This document shows, piece by piece, positions 17,218 through 25,884 of a DNA stretch of 64,000 bases. Under the pieces are notes generated by a model. It was not told the origin of the DNA, did not search any database, and was given only the letters and a program-made list of their open reading frames with translations. The position numbers and the translations under genes are program-made. Every line of letters begins with the position of its first letter. Position 1 is the first letter of the stretch. The DNA is from Cryobacterium luteum (GTDB lineage: Bacteria > Actinomycetota > Actinomycetes > Actinomycetales > Microbacteriaceae): contig NZ_FOCN01000005.1 in assembly GCF_900110125.1 (NCBI RefSeq), forward strand, positions 142,023 to 206,022. The letters are read 5' to 3'.

Positions 17218-17937
17218 ATGAACCAGGATGAGGCCTTGGCCGACACCCCGCCGCCCGGCGCGACCGTGCGCGCGCAGACTCGTCACGACAAGCATCACGC
17301 GACGAGCCTGCGCGTGGAGCGGAGTGCGGTCAGCCTCGTTCTGGAACACGGTTTCGACAGCGTCACCGTGGATATGATCTGCAGCCAGAGCGGCATCTCG
17401 CAGCGCACCTTCTTCAACTATTTCAAGACCAAGAAGGCCGCCATCATCGGCGCCGAGCCGCCCACGATCGATGAGGGGCGAGCGCGAGAGTTCATCGCAG
17501 CCCCCGGCGACGACCTGCTGCCCGACGTGCTCACCCTGATGAGCGCGATCGGTCCGCGCGAGGGCATGGACGAGCAGCTGTTCACCGACCGACTGCGCAT
17601 TTTCGGATTGCACCCCGAGCTCATGCAGGAGCAGATGGAGCGGATGACCAGGGTCACCTCCGAAATCACCGAACTGGTCTACCTGCGCCTCGGTCGCGGT
17701 GCCACCGTTGACGGCGAGAACGACCCCGAGCTGGCTTTTCGGCACGGGCAGGCCGAACTGCTCACGCACGCGATGCTGGGAGTCGTGCGTTTCATGGCCC
17801 TACAGTGGATTCCCGATTTCGAGCGCCCGGCCGGCGCCGCTGGCAGGACCGACCGGGCGGCGGCGCCGACCCTGGCCGAGTCGCTGAGCCGAACGGTCGA
17901 GCTGTTGCGTCGCACACTGAGCATTCCCGGACTTTAG
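17218..17937 (+). CDS. TetR-family transcriptional regulator
   Basis: A 239-residue TetR repressor starting 4 bp after the permease stop. The helix-turn-helix (VDMICSQSGISQRTFFNYFKTKKAAI) covers residues 44-70; the remaining C-terminal part is ligand-binding. As third gene of the exporter operon it most likely represses the operon through the paired palindromes at 15115-15152 and is released by an exported compound. Its stop overlaps that of the convergent response-regulator remnant. Confidence 0.88.
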   Translation: MNQDEALADTPPPGATVRAQTRHDKHHATSLRVERSAVSLVLEHGFDSVTVDMICSQSGISQRTFFNYFKTKKAAIIGAEPPTIDEGRAREFIAAPGDDLLPDVLTLMSAIGPREGMDEQLFTDRLRIFGLHPELMQEQMERMTRVTSEITELVYLRLGRGATVDGENDPELAFRHGQAELLTHAMLGVVRFMALQWIPDFERPAGAAGRTDRAAAPTLAESLSRTVELLRRTLSIPGL

Positions 17938-18415
17938 CCGCTCTCGATATCCGCGTCATGCGGCAACCATTTTTGAAGGGCAGCCCGCAATTTGCCGAGG
18001 TACAGCGGACGCATGAGGCACTCGTTCATGCCGACCATGCGGGTGTGGTCGGCATCACCACGCACCGCGCTGGCCGTCATGGCCAGAATCGGGATGTGCG
18101 CGGCTTGGTGATGTAGGCATCGCACCCGGCTTGGCGCGCTCGCTCCTGATCGCGAGTCATGGCCATCGCGGTCAGGGCGATCACCGGGATCTCCCGGGTG
18201 ATTGGGTCGTTCCTCAACTGCGCGGTCGCGGCGAAACCGTCCATCCCCGGCAGTTGGATATCCATCAGAATCAGATCCGGCAGTTCGACCTGCGCGAGCA
18301 ACAATCCGCTTTCGGCATCAACGGCTTGCAGTGTGGAATGCCCGGCCCGGCGCACGAGCAGGGTGGCGAGTTTCATGTTGACGGGGTTGTCTTCAATAAT
18401 CAGAATTCTGGCCAC
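17934..18415 (-). pseudogene. Response regulator broken between two receiver domains
   Basis: From GTG 18415 a normal receiver domain reads through the acidic pair (IIEDN), phospho-acceptor Asp (LILMDIQLPGMDG), Thr (ALTA) and Lys (YITKP), then changes frame and stops at 18077. The following frame (to 17934) continues with a second receiver from its fourth strand (PILAMTASAV) to the last helix (LGKLRAALQKWLP). The simplest reading is a tandem-receiver regulator with an internal deletion that also shifted the frame. The gene lies 6 bp after the hybrid kinase, its probable partner. Confidence 0.7.
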
Positions 18416-18421
18416 GATGCA

Positions 18422-21217
18422 TCACCCGCCCAGATCCGGCCCCGAGTTCAGTGCGCGGTTGACCTCGTCGATGAACGCTCTTCGATTGAAATTCTTCGTG
18501 CCGAGCACGCGCACGGGCTGGGTGGGATCACTGTCGACGGCCGCCAGTTCCTGCCGGGTGAGTTGCTTGCCAGTAACCACGAGCACGGGAATGTGTTCGG
18601 TTTCCGGGTCACTCTGCAACGCCAGCACAACCTGGTACCCGCTGAACCCTTCCATCATGAGATTGAGCAGCACGAGGTCAGGGTGCAGCCGCTGTGCCAT
18701 CTCGATCGCGTCGTTCTTGGTGAAGGCACGTTCTACCGCATACTCCGGCCGGGTTAGAAAACGTGCGATCACATCAACCGTCTCGGGGTCGTCGTCGGCG
18801 ACCAACACTCGTCGGGTGCGTCGGGCGTCTGGACTGAGACCGAGCACATCCAGCGACTGTTGCAGGGCTGCCCGGCTGATCGGCTTTTCCAGCACGGCCG
18901 CCGCACCGTGGGTCAATGCCAGGCTCACATCGGTGTCCCCCGCGATGATAACGATCGGGACCGCCGCGAGATCCGAGAACTCGTGCAACCGAAGCAGAAA
19001 TCCCCAACCGTCCATCCCCGGCAAGCGGATGTCCAGGGTGATGAGACTGAGATGTTGGTGCGGGGCGAGGGCGAGACCCTCTTCTCCGCTGGGCGCGACG
19101 ATGACGCGAAACCCCTCGGCTTCGAGCAGGAGCCGCAGAACTTCAGCGCTCTTGGCGTCGTCTTCGATGACGAGTGCCACGTGTTTCTCCGAGCGTGCCT
19201 CATATCCCTGCTGCGGCTGGGACTTCACCGCGGTGGCGAGCGACTCGGTGACCGGCTGGCCGGCCCCGAGCGAAAATACCTCGGCGCCGGGCGCGGTCGA
19301 ATTTGGTTCCGTTTTTTTCTGAGCTACCGGCGCCGCTGCCGTGGCGGACGGGTGAAACGGATGCGGCTTCGGCCGGTTGGCAGCGGACGCCTGCGTCTCG
19401 ATCGCGGCGGCCGCATCGCGATTCGTCTCCGACTTCTCCGAGCCCGGTGCTGACCAGACCGGTGCGCTCTGGTCGGTGCCGCCGAGTGGGAGCCACACAG
19501 CAAAACTTGCGCCCTCGCCCTCAGCACTGGCGACGGCAACCGTTCCTCCCTGGATTCCCACCATTTCCTTTACGGTTGCCAGACCCAGGCCGGTACCCTC
19601 GAAGCGGCGAGCCAGCGTGCTGTCGATCTGACTGAAGGCGAGGAACAGTTTCGACATGTTCTCGGACGAGATGCCCATCCCGGTGTCGTCGACACGAATT
19701 TCGAGAAAGTCTGCGATGGTACTGGCCGGCAGTGGAAAATCGTGTACCGGCCAGACACCGGCAATTTTTCCCACTGCGCTGCGCGGCACACGCTTGGCGA
19801 TCAGGGTGACCTGTCCCTGGTCGGGAGTGAACTTGACCGCGTTGGACAACAGGTTGTAGATGATCTGTTTGGTTTTTCGCCGGTCGAGCAGCGGCACCCC
19901 GAGGTCGTCGGCACCCTCGAAACGAAGCTGAATTCCATGGGCCGCAGCACCATCGCGCACGATCGAGAGGCTCTGCTCGAGCAGCGAGCGCACATCTACG
20001 GCCTCCAACTCGATGTCCATCATTCCCGCCTCAACCTTGGACAAGTCGAGAATGTCGTTGATCAGTGCCAGCAGATGGTGCCCGCTGGTGAAGATGTCAC
20101 CGATGTATTCGCGCTGGGAGTCGCTCATGTCACCCATGAGCCCGTCCTTGAGCGCCTCGGAGAACCCGATGATCGCGTTCAGGGGCGTGCGCAATTCGTG
20201 AGACATCGTCGCCAGAAACTCGGTCTTCATGCGGCTGGCGTGCTCCAGCTCGATGTTGCTCTCTTTGAGCGCACGCTCGAACCGTTTGCGTTCCGTGACG
20301 TCTCGCGCTGACGCGAATACTCCCTGAACGACGCGGTCGCGATCGTAGAACGTGGCGGCGTTGTAGGAGACGTCGGTCTCCTCGCCGTTGAGAGCGCGCA
20401 CCGTGAGCTCGTAGTCGTTGACTCTGCTCTCGGTGAGTGCCCGTCGAATGGCCGCGTCGGCGCGGACCGGGTCGGTGAAGAAGTTGCGGCAGGGCGCGCC
20501 GATGAGTTCGTCCCGGGTTCGACCGGTGAGTTCGATCATCTGCTGGTTGACGTCGGAGATGATGCCCATGGTGTCGGTGGTCATCAGCGCATCGATATTC
20601 GACTCGATCAGCGAGCGAGTGTAGAACTGCTGATCACGCAACCGTTGGTCGAGAACCGACTGGGCTACCTCCACCTGTTTGCGCGACGTGTTGTCGGTGC
20701 CGATCAGCAGGTAGCCGATGATCGCCTCGTTCTGGTCCCGCAGGGCGGTGACCGAGACGATGGCCGGAAACCGACTACCGTCCTTGCGAATCTTGGTGAG
20801 TTCGTAGATATCCTCGATGCCGCGACTGGCCTTGAAAACGAGGGCTTCAAAACCGGGCTTGATCATGGTCCCGAACTCCAGACTCAGCTGGGCAGCCCGC
20901 AGCACGATCTCTTCCGAATCGTGGATCTCGGCCGGCGTGATCTTGTTCACCACCTCCTCCGCTGTGTAGCCGAGCATCCGCTGCGCGCCCACATTGAAAA
21001 TCTGGATGACACCCTGGGCGTCGGTGGCAATACTCGAGAAATTCGCGCTGTTGAAGATCGCGTCCTGCAAACTCACCGTCTGCTGCAGCAGGTTTTGGGC
21101 CCGAATCGCCTCCTCCTCGATCTCGCTGTCTGTACCGGACGGGCTCTCGACCGTCACACTTCCTTCAGCGGTGTCGGGCGGCCGGGCAGGACTTCTTGGG
21201 ATGTCGGTCATGGTCAT
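18422..21217 (-). CDS. Hybrid sensor histidine kinase (PAS-PAS-HisKA-HATPase-REC-REC)
   Basis: A 931-residue soluble sensor kinase without membrane segments. Two PAS domains (about residues 45-170 and 195-320) precede the HisKA domain with the phospho-accepting His in SHELRTPLNAIIGFSE (near 341), an HATPase domain with N box NLLSNAVKFTP and G boxes DDTGMGIS and GTGLGLATV, a Pro/Ala-rich linker, and two receivers. REC1 (about 675-790) has its Asp in TLDIRLPGMDG. REC2 (about 798-920) has Asn where the acceptor Asp should be (LLNLMMEGFSG, residue about 852). ATG 21217 follows AAAGG; a GTG one codon upstream is possible. Confidence 0.9.
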   Translation of the reverse strand: MTMTDIPRSPARPPDTAEGSVTVESPSGTDSEIEEEAIRAQNLLQQTVSLQDAIFNSANFSSIATDAQGVIQIFNVGAQRMLGYTAEEVVNKITPAEIHDSEEIVLRAAQLSLEFGTMIKPGFEALVFKASRGIEDIYELTKIRKDGSRFPAIVSVTALRDQNEAIIGYLLIGTDNTSRKQVEVAQSVLDQRLRDQQFYTRSLIESNIDALMTTDTMGIISDVNQQMIELTGRTRDELIGAPCRNFFTDPVRADAAIRRALTESRVNDYELTVRALNGEETDVSYNAATFYDRDRVVQGVFASARDVTERKRFERALKESNIELEHASRMKTEFLATMSHELRTPLNAIIGFSEALKDGLMGDMSDSQREYIGDIFTSGHHLLALINDILDLSKVEAGMMDIELEAVDVRSLLEQSLSIVRDGAAAHGIQLRFEGADDLGVPLLDRRKTKQIIYNLLSNAVKFTPDQGQVTLIAKRVPRSAVGKIAGVWPVHDFPLPASTIADFLEIRVDDTGMGISSENMSKLFLAFSQIDSTLARRFEGTGLGLATVKEMVGIQGGTVAVASAEGEGASFAVWLPLGGTDQSAPVWSAPGSEKSETNRDAAAAIETQASAANRPKPHPFHPSATAAAPVAQKKTEPNSTAPGAEVFSLGAGQPVTESLATAVKSQPQQGYEARSEKHVALVIEDDAKSAEVLRLLLEAEGFRVIVAPSGEEGLALAPHQHLSLITLDIRLPGMDGWGFLLRLHEFSDLAAVPIVIIAGDTDVSLALTHGAAAVLEKPISRAALQQSLDVLGLSPDARRTRRVLVADDDPETVDVIARFLTRPEYAVERAFTKNDAIEMAQRLHPDLVLLNLMMEGFSGYQVVLALQSDPETEHIPVLVVTGKQLTRQELAAVDSDPTQPVRVLGTKNFNRRAFIDEVNRALNSGPDLGG

Positions 21218-21517
21218 CACGCCTTTCGTGATCTATCGAGTGCGTTGTGAGCGTGAGGTACAGAGAACGCGTCACGATAAGGCAGAAGAGGCACGCGGTC
21301 GGCAACTTCGCCTCGCTGGATTGCCGCGAGTCGACCGGGGGGAATTTCCCTCACTTAAATCTATATCACGAATGCGGTCGAATCACCCCTATTTGGGGGT
21401 CGTCAAGATCGAAGCTCCGGGGGCGTTTCCTTCCACGATGGTGACATCCGAAACGGCGGTGTCGACGAGGCTGTCGGTTGCCACCAAATGTCGTTCTGTG
21501 CGCTGAGAAGGTAAGCG
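21218..21517. other. Intergenic stretch upstream of the hybrid kinase
   Basis: About 300 bp with no convincing gene. It contains ACCCC-TATTTG-GGGGT around 21385, a short inverted repeat resembling two others near 34.28 and 34.87 kb, and presumably the kinase promoter on the minus strand. Confidence 0.4.
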
Positions 21518-21931
21518 TCACCCAGGGTGGATCGCAAGAAACGCCAGCGTTCGGTGCCGGAGCAGTGCGGCCGCAGCAGCGTCGTACGACGGCAGCGAGC
21601 TGTCGGCGAAATAGTGTGGGTCACCGGGATAGAGAAAAAGTTCAGCCGTCGTCGTCGATTCGACGAGCGCGCGGGCGGCATCGAGGTCACCCTCACCGGC
21701 AAAGATTGGGTCGGCGTCCATGCCGTGCACCTGCATGGGAACACCATCCGGCCAGGCAGAGCCGAACTCGGAGACCGGGACGCAGGAGTAAAACAGTCGG
21801 GCACCTTGTGCGCCGGCTCGGGCCTGCGCGAGCTTTTGTGCGGGGAGTACACCGAGGGAGAAACCCGCGTAGACCAGTTCCGCCCTAGGGAAAGGTCGAA
21901 GGTCGAAGGTCGAACTAGTGTGAAAGGTCAC
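21518..21931 (-). pseudogene. Dienelactone hydrolase-family fragment (N-terminus missing)
   Basis: The segment from about 21880 to 21518 encodes the second half of a dienelactone hydrolase/alpha-beta hydrolase: the nucleophile-elbow-like YAGFSLG is followed by the strand with Asp (MDADPIFAGEG) and the His motif GDPHYFADS. About 70 N-terminal residues of the usual 190 are absent; the first 17 residues of the open frame do not look like the family. The nucleophile position is Ser in GFSLG. Probably a truncated, inactive copy. Confidence 0.65.
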
Positions 21932-21945
21932 ACCGGGAGGTATTC

Positions 21946-22008
21946 ATGGCCGAGCTCCAGCCCATCCAGCCGTGCCTATGGTTCGACGCCTCCGCTCGCG
22001 AGGCGATG
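21946..22008 (+). pseudogene. PhnB/glyoxalase-like N-terminal fragment
   Basis: An ATG with a good GGGAGG site opens MAELQPIQPCLWFDASAREAM, the standard start of PhnB-like (VOC superfamily) proteins, but homology stops after 21 residues where the usual FYxxVFP should follow. The rest of the frame runs antisense into the neighbouring membrane-protein gene. It is a truncated remnant facing the truncated hydrolase. Confidence 0.55.
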
Positions 22009-22119
22009 CAGGTTCAGACCGCTGCGAGACCGTTCGGGCCCGAGCACCCCGAGCCGTGCGGGCCCCGGCACCGGGCGTCATTGCGTGCTCGCAGTGCTCT
22101 GCACAGCCCGCCCCACGGT

Positions 22120-23004
22120 TTAGGGCTCCAGATTACGGAATTGGAATTGCAGTCGAACCGAGCCGTCGAGCGGCAGCACGAGAGTCGTATTGTGGTTATC
22201 CCAGGCGTTGGGGATGAGAAACATACGATCATCACCGACGATGAGCAGTCGCAGCCCCCAATAGCGGAAGCGAAAGGTCTCGTCGGCCAATGCGGGCAGC
22301 GCGGTTTCGCTCACCCGCGCCTCGTCCGGGAGGAAGAGCCGCTGCTCGGTGTCGACAATGACGCTGGGAAGGTTGTCGGGGGCCCGCGCCTGCTGCTGGG
22401 CGAGACCCAGGCCCGACCACTGTGCGACGGTGGCTGTCGCCCAGAACACGCAGGCGGCGACCGCAGCCCAGAGCAGCACGACGACGCCCGTCGGCGGGCG
22501 GTGACCCACACCGGTTTCGCGGGCCAGGAATCGCACCGTCCCCACGCAGTATGCGGCGATCGCACCGCCCAGGGCCACGATGAGCGGGGTGACGAGCGGG
22601 TAGTAGTCCCATTCAGCCAGGAGCGGATAGGCGAAGAGCAAGATGAGACCCACTGCCAGGATGCCCAGGCCGACGACAACCCCGCGTCTCCCCGCAACCG
22701 CGAAGCCGGATCGGCTCGAGCGGCGACGAATCTGAGCGTGCCAGGCGATCAGGGCTGCACCGACGAGCGCGAACACGAGGAGCGGAACCAGGAGAGGCTG
22801 CGGACTGCGCATCACGTAGTCCTGGGTGTTCAGGCCGATGACGTCGACATCGATGCCGAAGTAGTCGTACTGGGCCCGGGATGAGACATAACCGAAATAG
22901 AAGAGCAGGGCGCCGAGAAGTGTCGCCGGAGCGATGATGCTGCCGAGCACGTTCAGCCCGCGTTCGAACCGTGCAGCGTTCTCTCTCTCCCCCGGTTCGG
23001 ACAT
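22120..23004 (-). CDS. Hypothetical integral membrane protein
   Basis: A 294-residue protein with about five hydrophobic helices (near residues 20-40, 70-90, 105-125, 135-155, 172-192) and a soluble C-terminal part of about 100 residues with regular beta-type sequence. I do not recognise a named family. Its ATG shares bases with the TGA of the lipoprotein gene upstream (TGATG), so the two are co-translated and may act together at the cell surface. Confidence 0.7.
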   Translation of the reverse strand: MSEPGERENAARFERGLNVLGSIIAPATLLGALLFYFGYVSSRAQYDYFGIDVDVIGLNTQDYVMRSPQPLLVPLLVFALVGAALIAWHAQIRRRSSRSGFAVAGRRGVVVGLGILAVGLILLFAYPLLAEWDYYPLVTPLIVALGGAIAAYCVGTVRFLARETGVGHRPPTGVVVLLWAAVAACVFWATATVAQWSGLGLAQQQARAPDNLPSVIVDTEQRLFLPDEARVSETALPALADETFRFRYWGLRLLIVGDDRMFLIPNAWDNHNTTLVLPLDGSVRLQFQFRNLEP

Positions 23005-23678
23005 CAGGCCGGTCCGCTCGTCGTCACTCCCAAGCCCTCATCCGCGGGCGGTGTATCGGAGGGGGTGTTCGCGGGAGGCGTGTCGAGGGGGATGCTGAGA
23101 TTGCTTTCAGTGAATACTGCAGACAGGAATTTTGCGCAGTCCAGTGACTCACCGTCGCTGCAGGTGACCTCACCGGTGAGGCTCACGTTCAGCGGCGCAT
23201 CGGGTGGACTGGGCTGATTGCCGGTCGGCACGATCGCCAGATCACAGGTCTGGTCGGCGATGTCGAAGACGAACTCGATGCACGGCGGTTTCTCGCCGCT
23301 GCAGCCCGAATCGGCGAGCGCGTAGACGTCGTCCGTGAACCTGGCACCGCTGATCCAGATCTGCACATTCTCCGGTATTTTGGCATTGTCTTGTTCGACG
23401 ATCCAGTTCACCGTCACGCAGTTGTCGGCGAGGGTATTTTCGTCGAAACTCACGTTGCCGCCGATCGGGAGCTGCGGGAGACCGACCGATATTGCGCCTC
23501 CGCCGGTGTCGGGAGGCGGCGCAGGCAGCGACGTGCTCGGCCCCGAGGAGCTGGGGGCGTTCGGGGGCGTCTCAGGCTGCGGGGGCTCTGCGACGGCACA
23601 ACCCGCCAGGGCAGCCCCCACGAGAGTGATCTCGACGAGAACAACGCCGATGACTGCAAGTCCTCGCCGTGCGTGCAT
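23004..23678 (-). CDS. Putative lipoprotein
   Basis: A 224-residue exported protein beginning MHARRGLAVIG with a hydrophobic core and lipobox GAALAGC (Cys near 25). A Pro/Ser-rich spacer follows, then a domain with several cysteines (DNC, SGCSGEKPPC, DQTC, EVTCSDGESLDC) that could form disulfides, and a Pro/Thr-rich tail. Function unknown. The upstream open frame lacks family features, so ATG 23678 (after GGGAGGTTGTC) is chosen. Operon partner of the following membrane protein. Confidence 0.7.
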   Translation of the reverse strand: MHARRGLAVIGVVLVEITLVGAALAGCAVAEPPQPETPPNAPSSSGPSTSLPAPPPDTGGGAISVGLPQLPIGGNVSFDENTLADNCVTVNWIVEQDNAKIPENVQIWISGARFTDDVYALADSGCSGEKPPCIEFVFDIADQTCDLAIVPTGNQPSPPDAPLNVSLTGEVTCSDGESLDCAKFLSAVFTESNLSIPLDTPPANTPSDTPPADEGLGVTTSGPA

Positions 23679-24077
23679 GACAACCTCCCGGTGGAGGGTG
23701 ACGACGAAGCGATGCGAATGTCGGTCGCGTTCGCTCCGGAACGCCACTGATGCCTTGAGTATCCCGCGAGTCGGGCGTGCCGGCAATACTCTGACACTAT
23801 TTGGCAGACCGCAGCGTTGGTCGATAACGAGCGCCGAGTTTGCCCCGCGGAGTTCGCGCACCCCGGGTGGTCATCGCCGGCGCGAGTGCACAGCATGATG
23901 CCACAGGGTTCGATATCGCGAACCGGAATGAACTCGACATCCGCTCCCGCGTAGTACGACGCAATTGAAGTGACTGCAGTCTTCACTTTTAGCGGATCGA
24001 GGTGCCCCGTCTCTGCCCTGGACCGCGCCACGGCGGATCCGATCGGCAGGAGCGAGGCTTGCGCCTCGCAGCACGGG
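23679..24077 (-). other. Non-coding stretch with possible LysR-regulator tail fragment
   Basis: No complete gene is seen in these 400 bp. On the minus strand, 23959-23861 reads ADVEFIPVRDIEPCGIMLC followed by TRAGDDHPG, which resembles the last strand and helix of a LysR-type substrate-binding domain. It has no start and no DNA-binding part, so it would be a relic; the assignment is weak. Confidence 0.3.
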
Positions 24078-24641
24078 CTAACGAGCCACGCGGTGCCGGA
24101 GGTAGACGATTCCCGACTTGAAGGCACGGGTTTCGATGAGTTCGAGATCGACTCGGCGCTCGTGCCGGGGGAAGAACGGGATGCCGCCGCCGACCAGTAC
24201 CGGGTAAACCATCACCTGGTATTCATCGATGAGACCCAGAGCGGATGCCTCGGCGGCGAGAGTCGCGCCGCCAATGGCGATGTTGCCTTCCCCCGGCTCG
24301 GCGCGCAACCGTTCGATCTCATCCGCGACGCCGCCGGTGGCCAGGCGGGCGTTGCCCTGCACAGCCGAGAGCGTGGTGGAGAACACCACCTTGGGGAGCG
24401 GATTCCAGAGCTCGGTCCACTCGAGGTCGGCAGCGTCGAGCGAGCTTTCCTGGTCAGCGCTCTCCCAGTACAGCATCGTCTCGTACAGCCGTCGACCCAA
24501 CAGGTGAACGCCGACGGTTCGAATATCGTCGATCCAGAAACGAAAAACCTCGTCGTCGGGTGCCGTCCAGTCGAACGTGCCATCCGGCCCGACGATGTAT
24601 CCGTCCAGGGACATGCCCATGGAATACGTCACCTTGCGCAT
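24078..24641 (-). CDS. Dihydrofolate reductase family protein
   Basis: A 187-residue member of the RibD C-terminal/DHFR-like reductase family, expected to bind NADPH. The start MRKVTYSMGMSLDGYIVGPDG is typical, with GRRLYETM (residues 50-57) and the C-terminal VLVGGGIPFF motif. GGAGGG precedes the ATG. These proteins are not true folate-pathway DHFR (folA) and their substrates are mostly unknown. Monocistronic; divergent relationships give no clue. Confidence 0.85.
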   Translation of the reverse strand: MRKVTYSMGMSLDGYIVGPDGTFDWTAPDDEVFRFWIDDIRTVGVHLLGRRLYETMLYWESADQESSLDAADLEWTELWNPLPKVVFSTTLSAVQGNARLATGGVADEIERLRAEPGEGNIAIGGATLAAEASALGLIDEYQVMVYPVLVGGGIPFFPRHERRVDLELIETRAFKSGIVYLRHRVAR

Positions 24642-24711
24642 GAGAAACCCTCCGTGGTATCGCGTTCGAGAATACGCCGGACGCCGCGGACTTTGGTGGA
24701 ACTTGCAGCGG

Positions 24712-25638
24712 TCAGCGTTGCCGTGTGTCGCGATACTCGGCGACGCTGTAATCCTCCTTGAGGATCTGCAAGTGAATCCACGTCGAGATGCCAACGACCG
24801 TTGGCTCGCGTCGAAGTACCTCCACAAAGTCATTAGCGTCGCGTAAAGTAACGAAAACTGCCGTTGCGATGATGCCGAAATCACCCGTCGTCGTGGCAAT
24901 GAATTCCACACCGAGTTTGCTCAATACTTCTACGCAGGGGCCGCTTACGCCCTTGTGTCGTACGCCCAGACCGAGTGCGATCGTGTGCGCACGGCCAAAA
25001 TTCCGGTTCGGCACTGCAACCACTCGGATGATTTCGCCATCAATCAGCCGCGTCATTCGGTGACGTGCGGAGCTTTCAGGCAGACGCAGGGCCTCAGCGA
25101 GCACCCGAACGGGAGCTCGACCATCTCGTTCGAGCGCTTCGATCAGGCGCATATCAGTCTCGTCGAGAGAGAACTCATCCTCGGCCTGAAGTGTCGGTGC
25201 ATAGATATTATGGACGATGCTGTCGTACCGATGCACCTGGATTGAAAGCACCTCATCGTGTTCTCGGATCGCAGCAAGCAACTCGACCAATTCCGCCTCG
25301 AAGCGACAGCGCATCTGAACGCACAGGCCCGCATCGCCTGTCGTTGTGGAAACATAGGTCGTCAACGACGACCCGACCATTTCTTCGTAGAGAGCACTAG
25401 CGTCACCACGAAGGACCACGTGCAGGTGGCCCTCGACGTGGAAACCGAACATGCGCGGATTTGCACTGGCCGTGAATCGTAGTTGACCGCTGTCAACCAC
25501 AGATTTCACGATTTCAGAAACGTGATTTCGAGTGAGATCGAGTGCTTCTGCGATGGATGAGTATGAAGCGCGCCCATCCCGTCGCAGGTAGTCAATGACG
25601 TGATCTTCGTCAATTGAAAATCCGGATTTGTCCGACAC
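24712..25638 (-). CDS. Double AsnC/Lrp-family transcriptional regulator
   Basis: A 308-residue regulator made of two Lrp-type halves. Each has a winged helix (residues 9-55 with SYSSIAEALDLTRNHVSEIVK, and 155-200 with PVRVLAEALRLPESSARHRM) and an RAM-like effector domain (about 65-135 and 212-285). Start is GTG 25638. It is divergent from the amine-oxidase pair, separated by about 245 bp of AT-rich DNA, so it is the likely regulator of the amine locus, responding to an amine or amino acid. Confidence 0.85.
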   Translation of the reverse strand: MSDKSGFSIDEDHVIDYLRRDGRASYSSIAEALDLTRNHVSEIVKSVVDSGQLRFTASANPRMFGFHVEGHLHVVLRGDASALYEEMVGSSLTTYVSTTTGDAGLCVQMRCRFEAELVELLAAIREHDEVLSIQVHRYDSIVHNIYAPTLQAEDEFSLDETDMRLIEALERDGRAPVRVLAEALRLPESSARHRMTRLIDGEIIRVVAVPNRNFGRAHTIALGLGVRHKGVSGPCVEVLSKLGVEFIATTTGDFGIIATAVFVTLRDANDFVEVLRREPTVVGISTWIHLQILKEDYSVAEYRDTRQR

Positions 25639-25884
25639 TCGTCACCTCGTCTCAAGTTTACGTAAAGGGATTCACGCCAGACGCACTAACAAATCCGTCT
25701 TAAGGTATGCCTATTATGGGGAAATTGTACGTATTGGTTCCGATTTTGGCTATGCTTCATCATATTATCGGCCATATAAGTCCAATACTGACTATCTGGC
25801 ATTCAGGTCCAGGAAACACCAACGATGGGGTTGGTCGTCGCTCAGTTCACTCGCTGCGCCTCGTGCCGCTCACTGAGGAGAACC

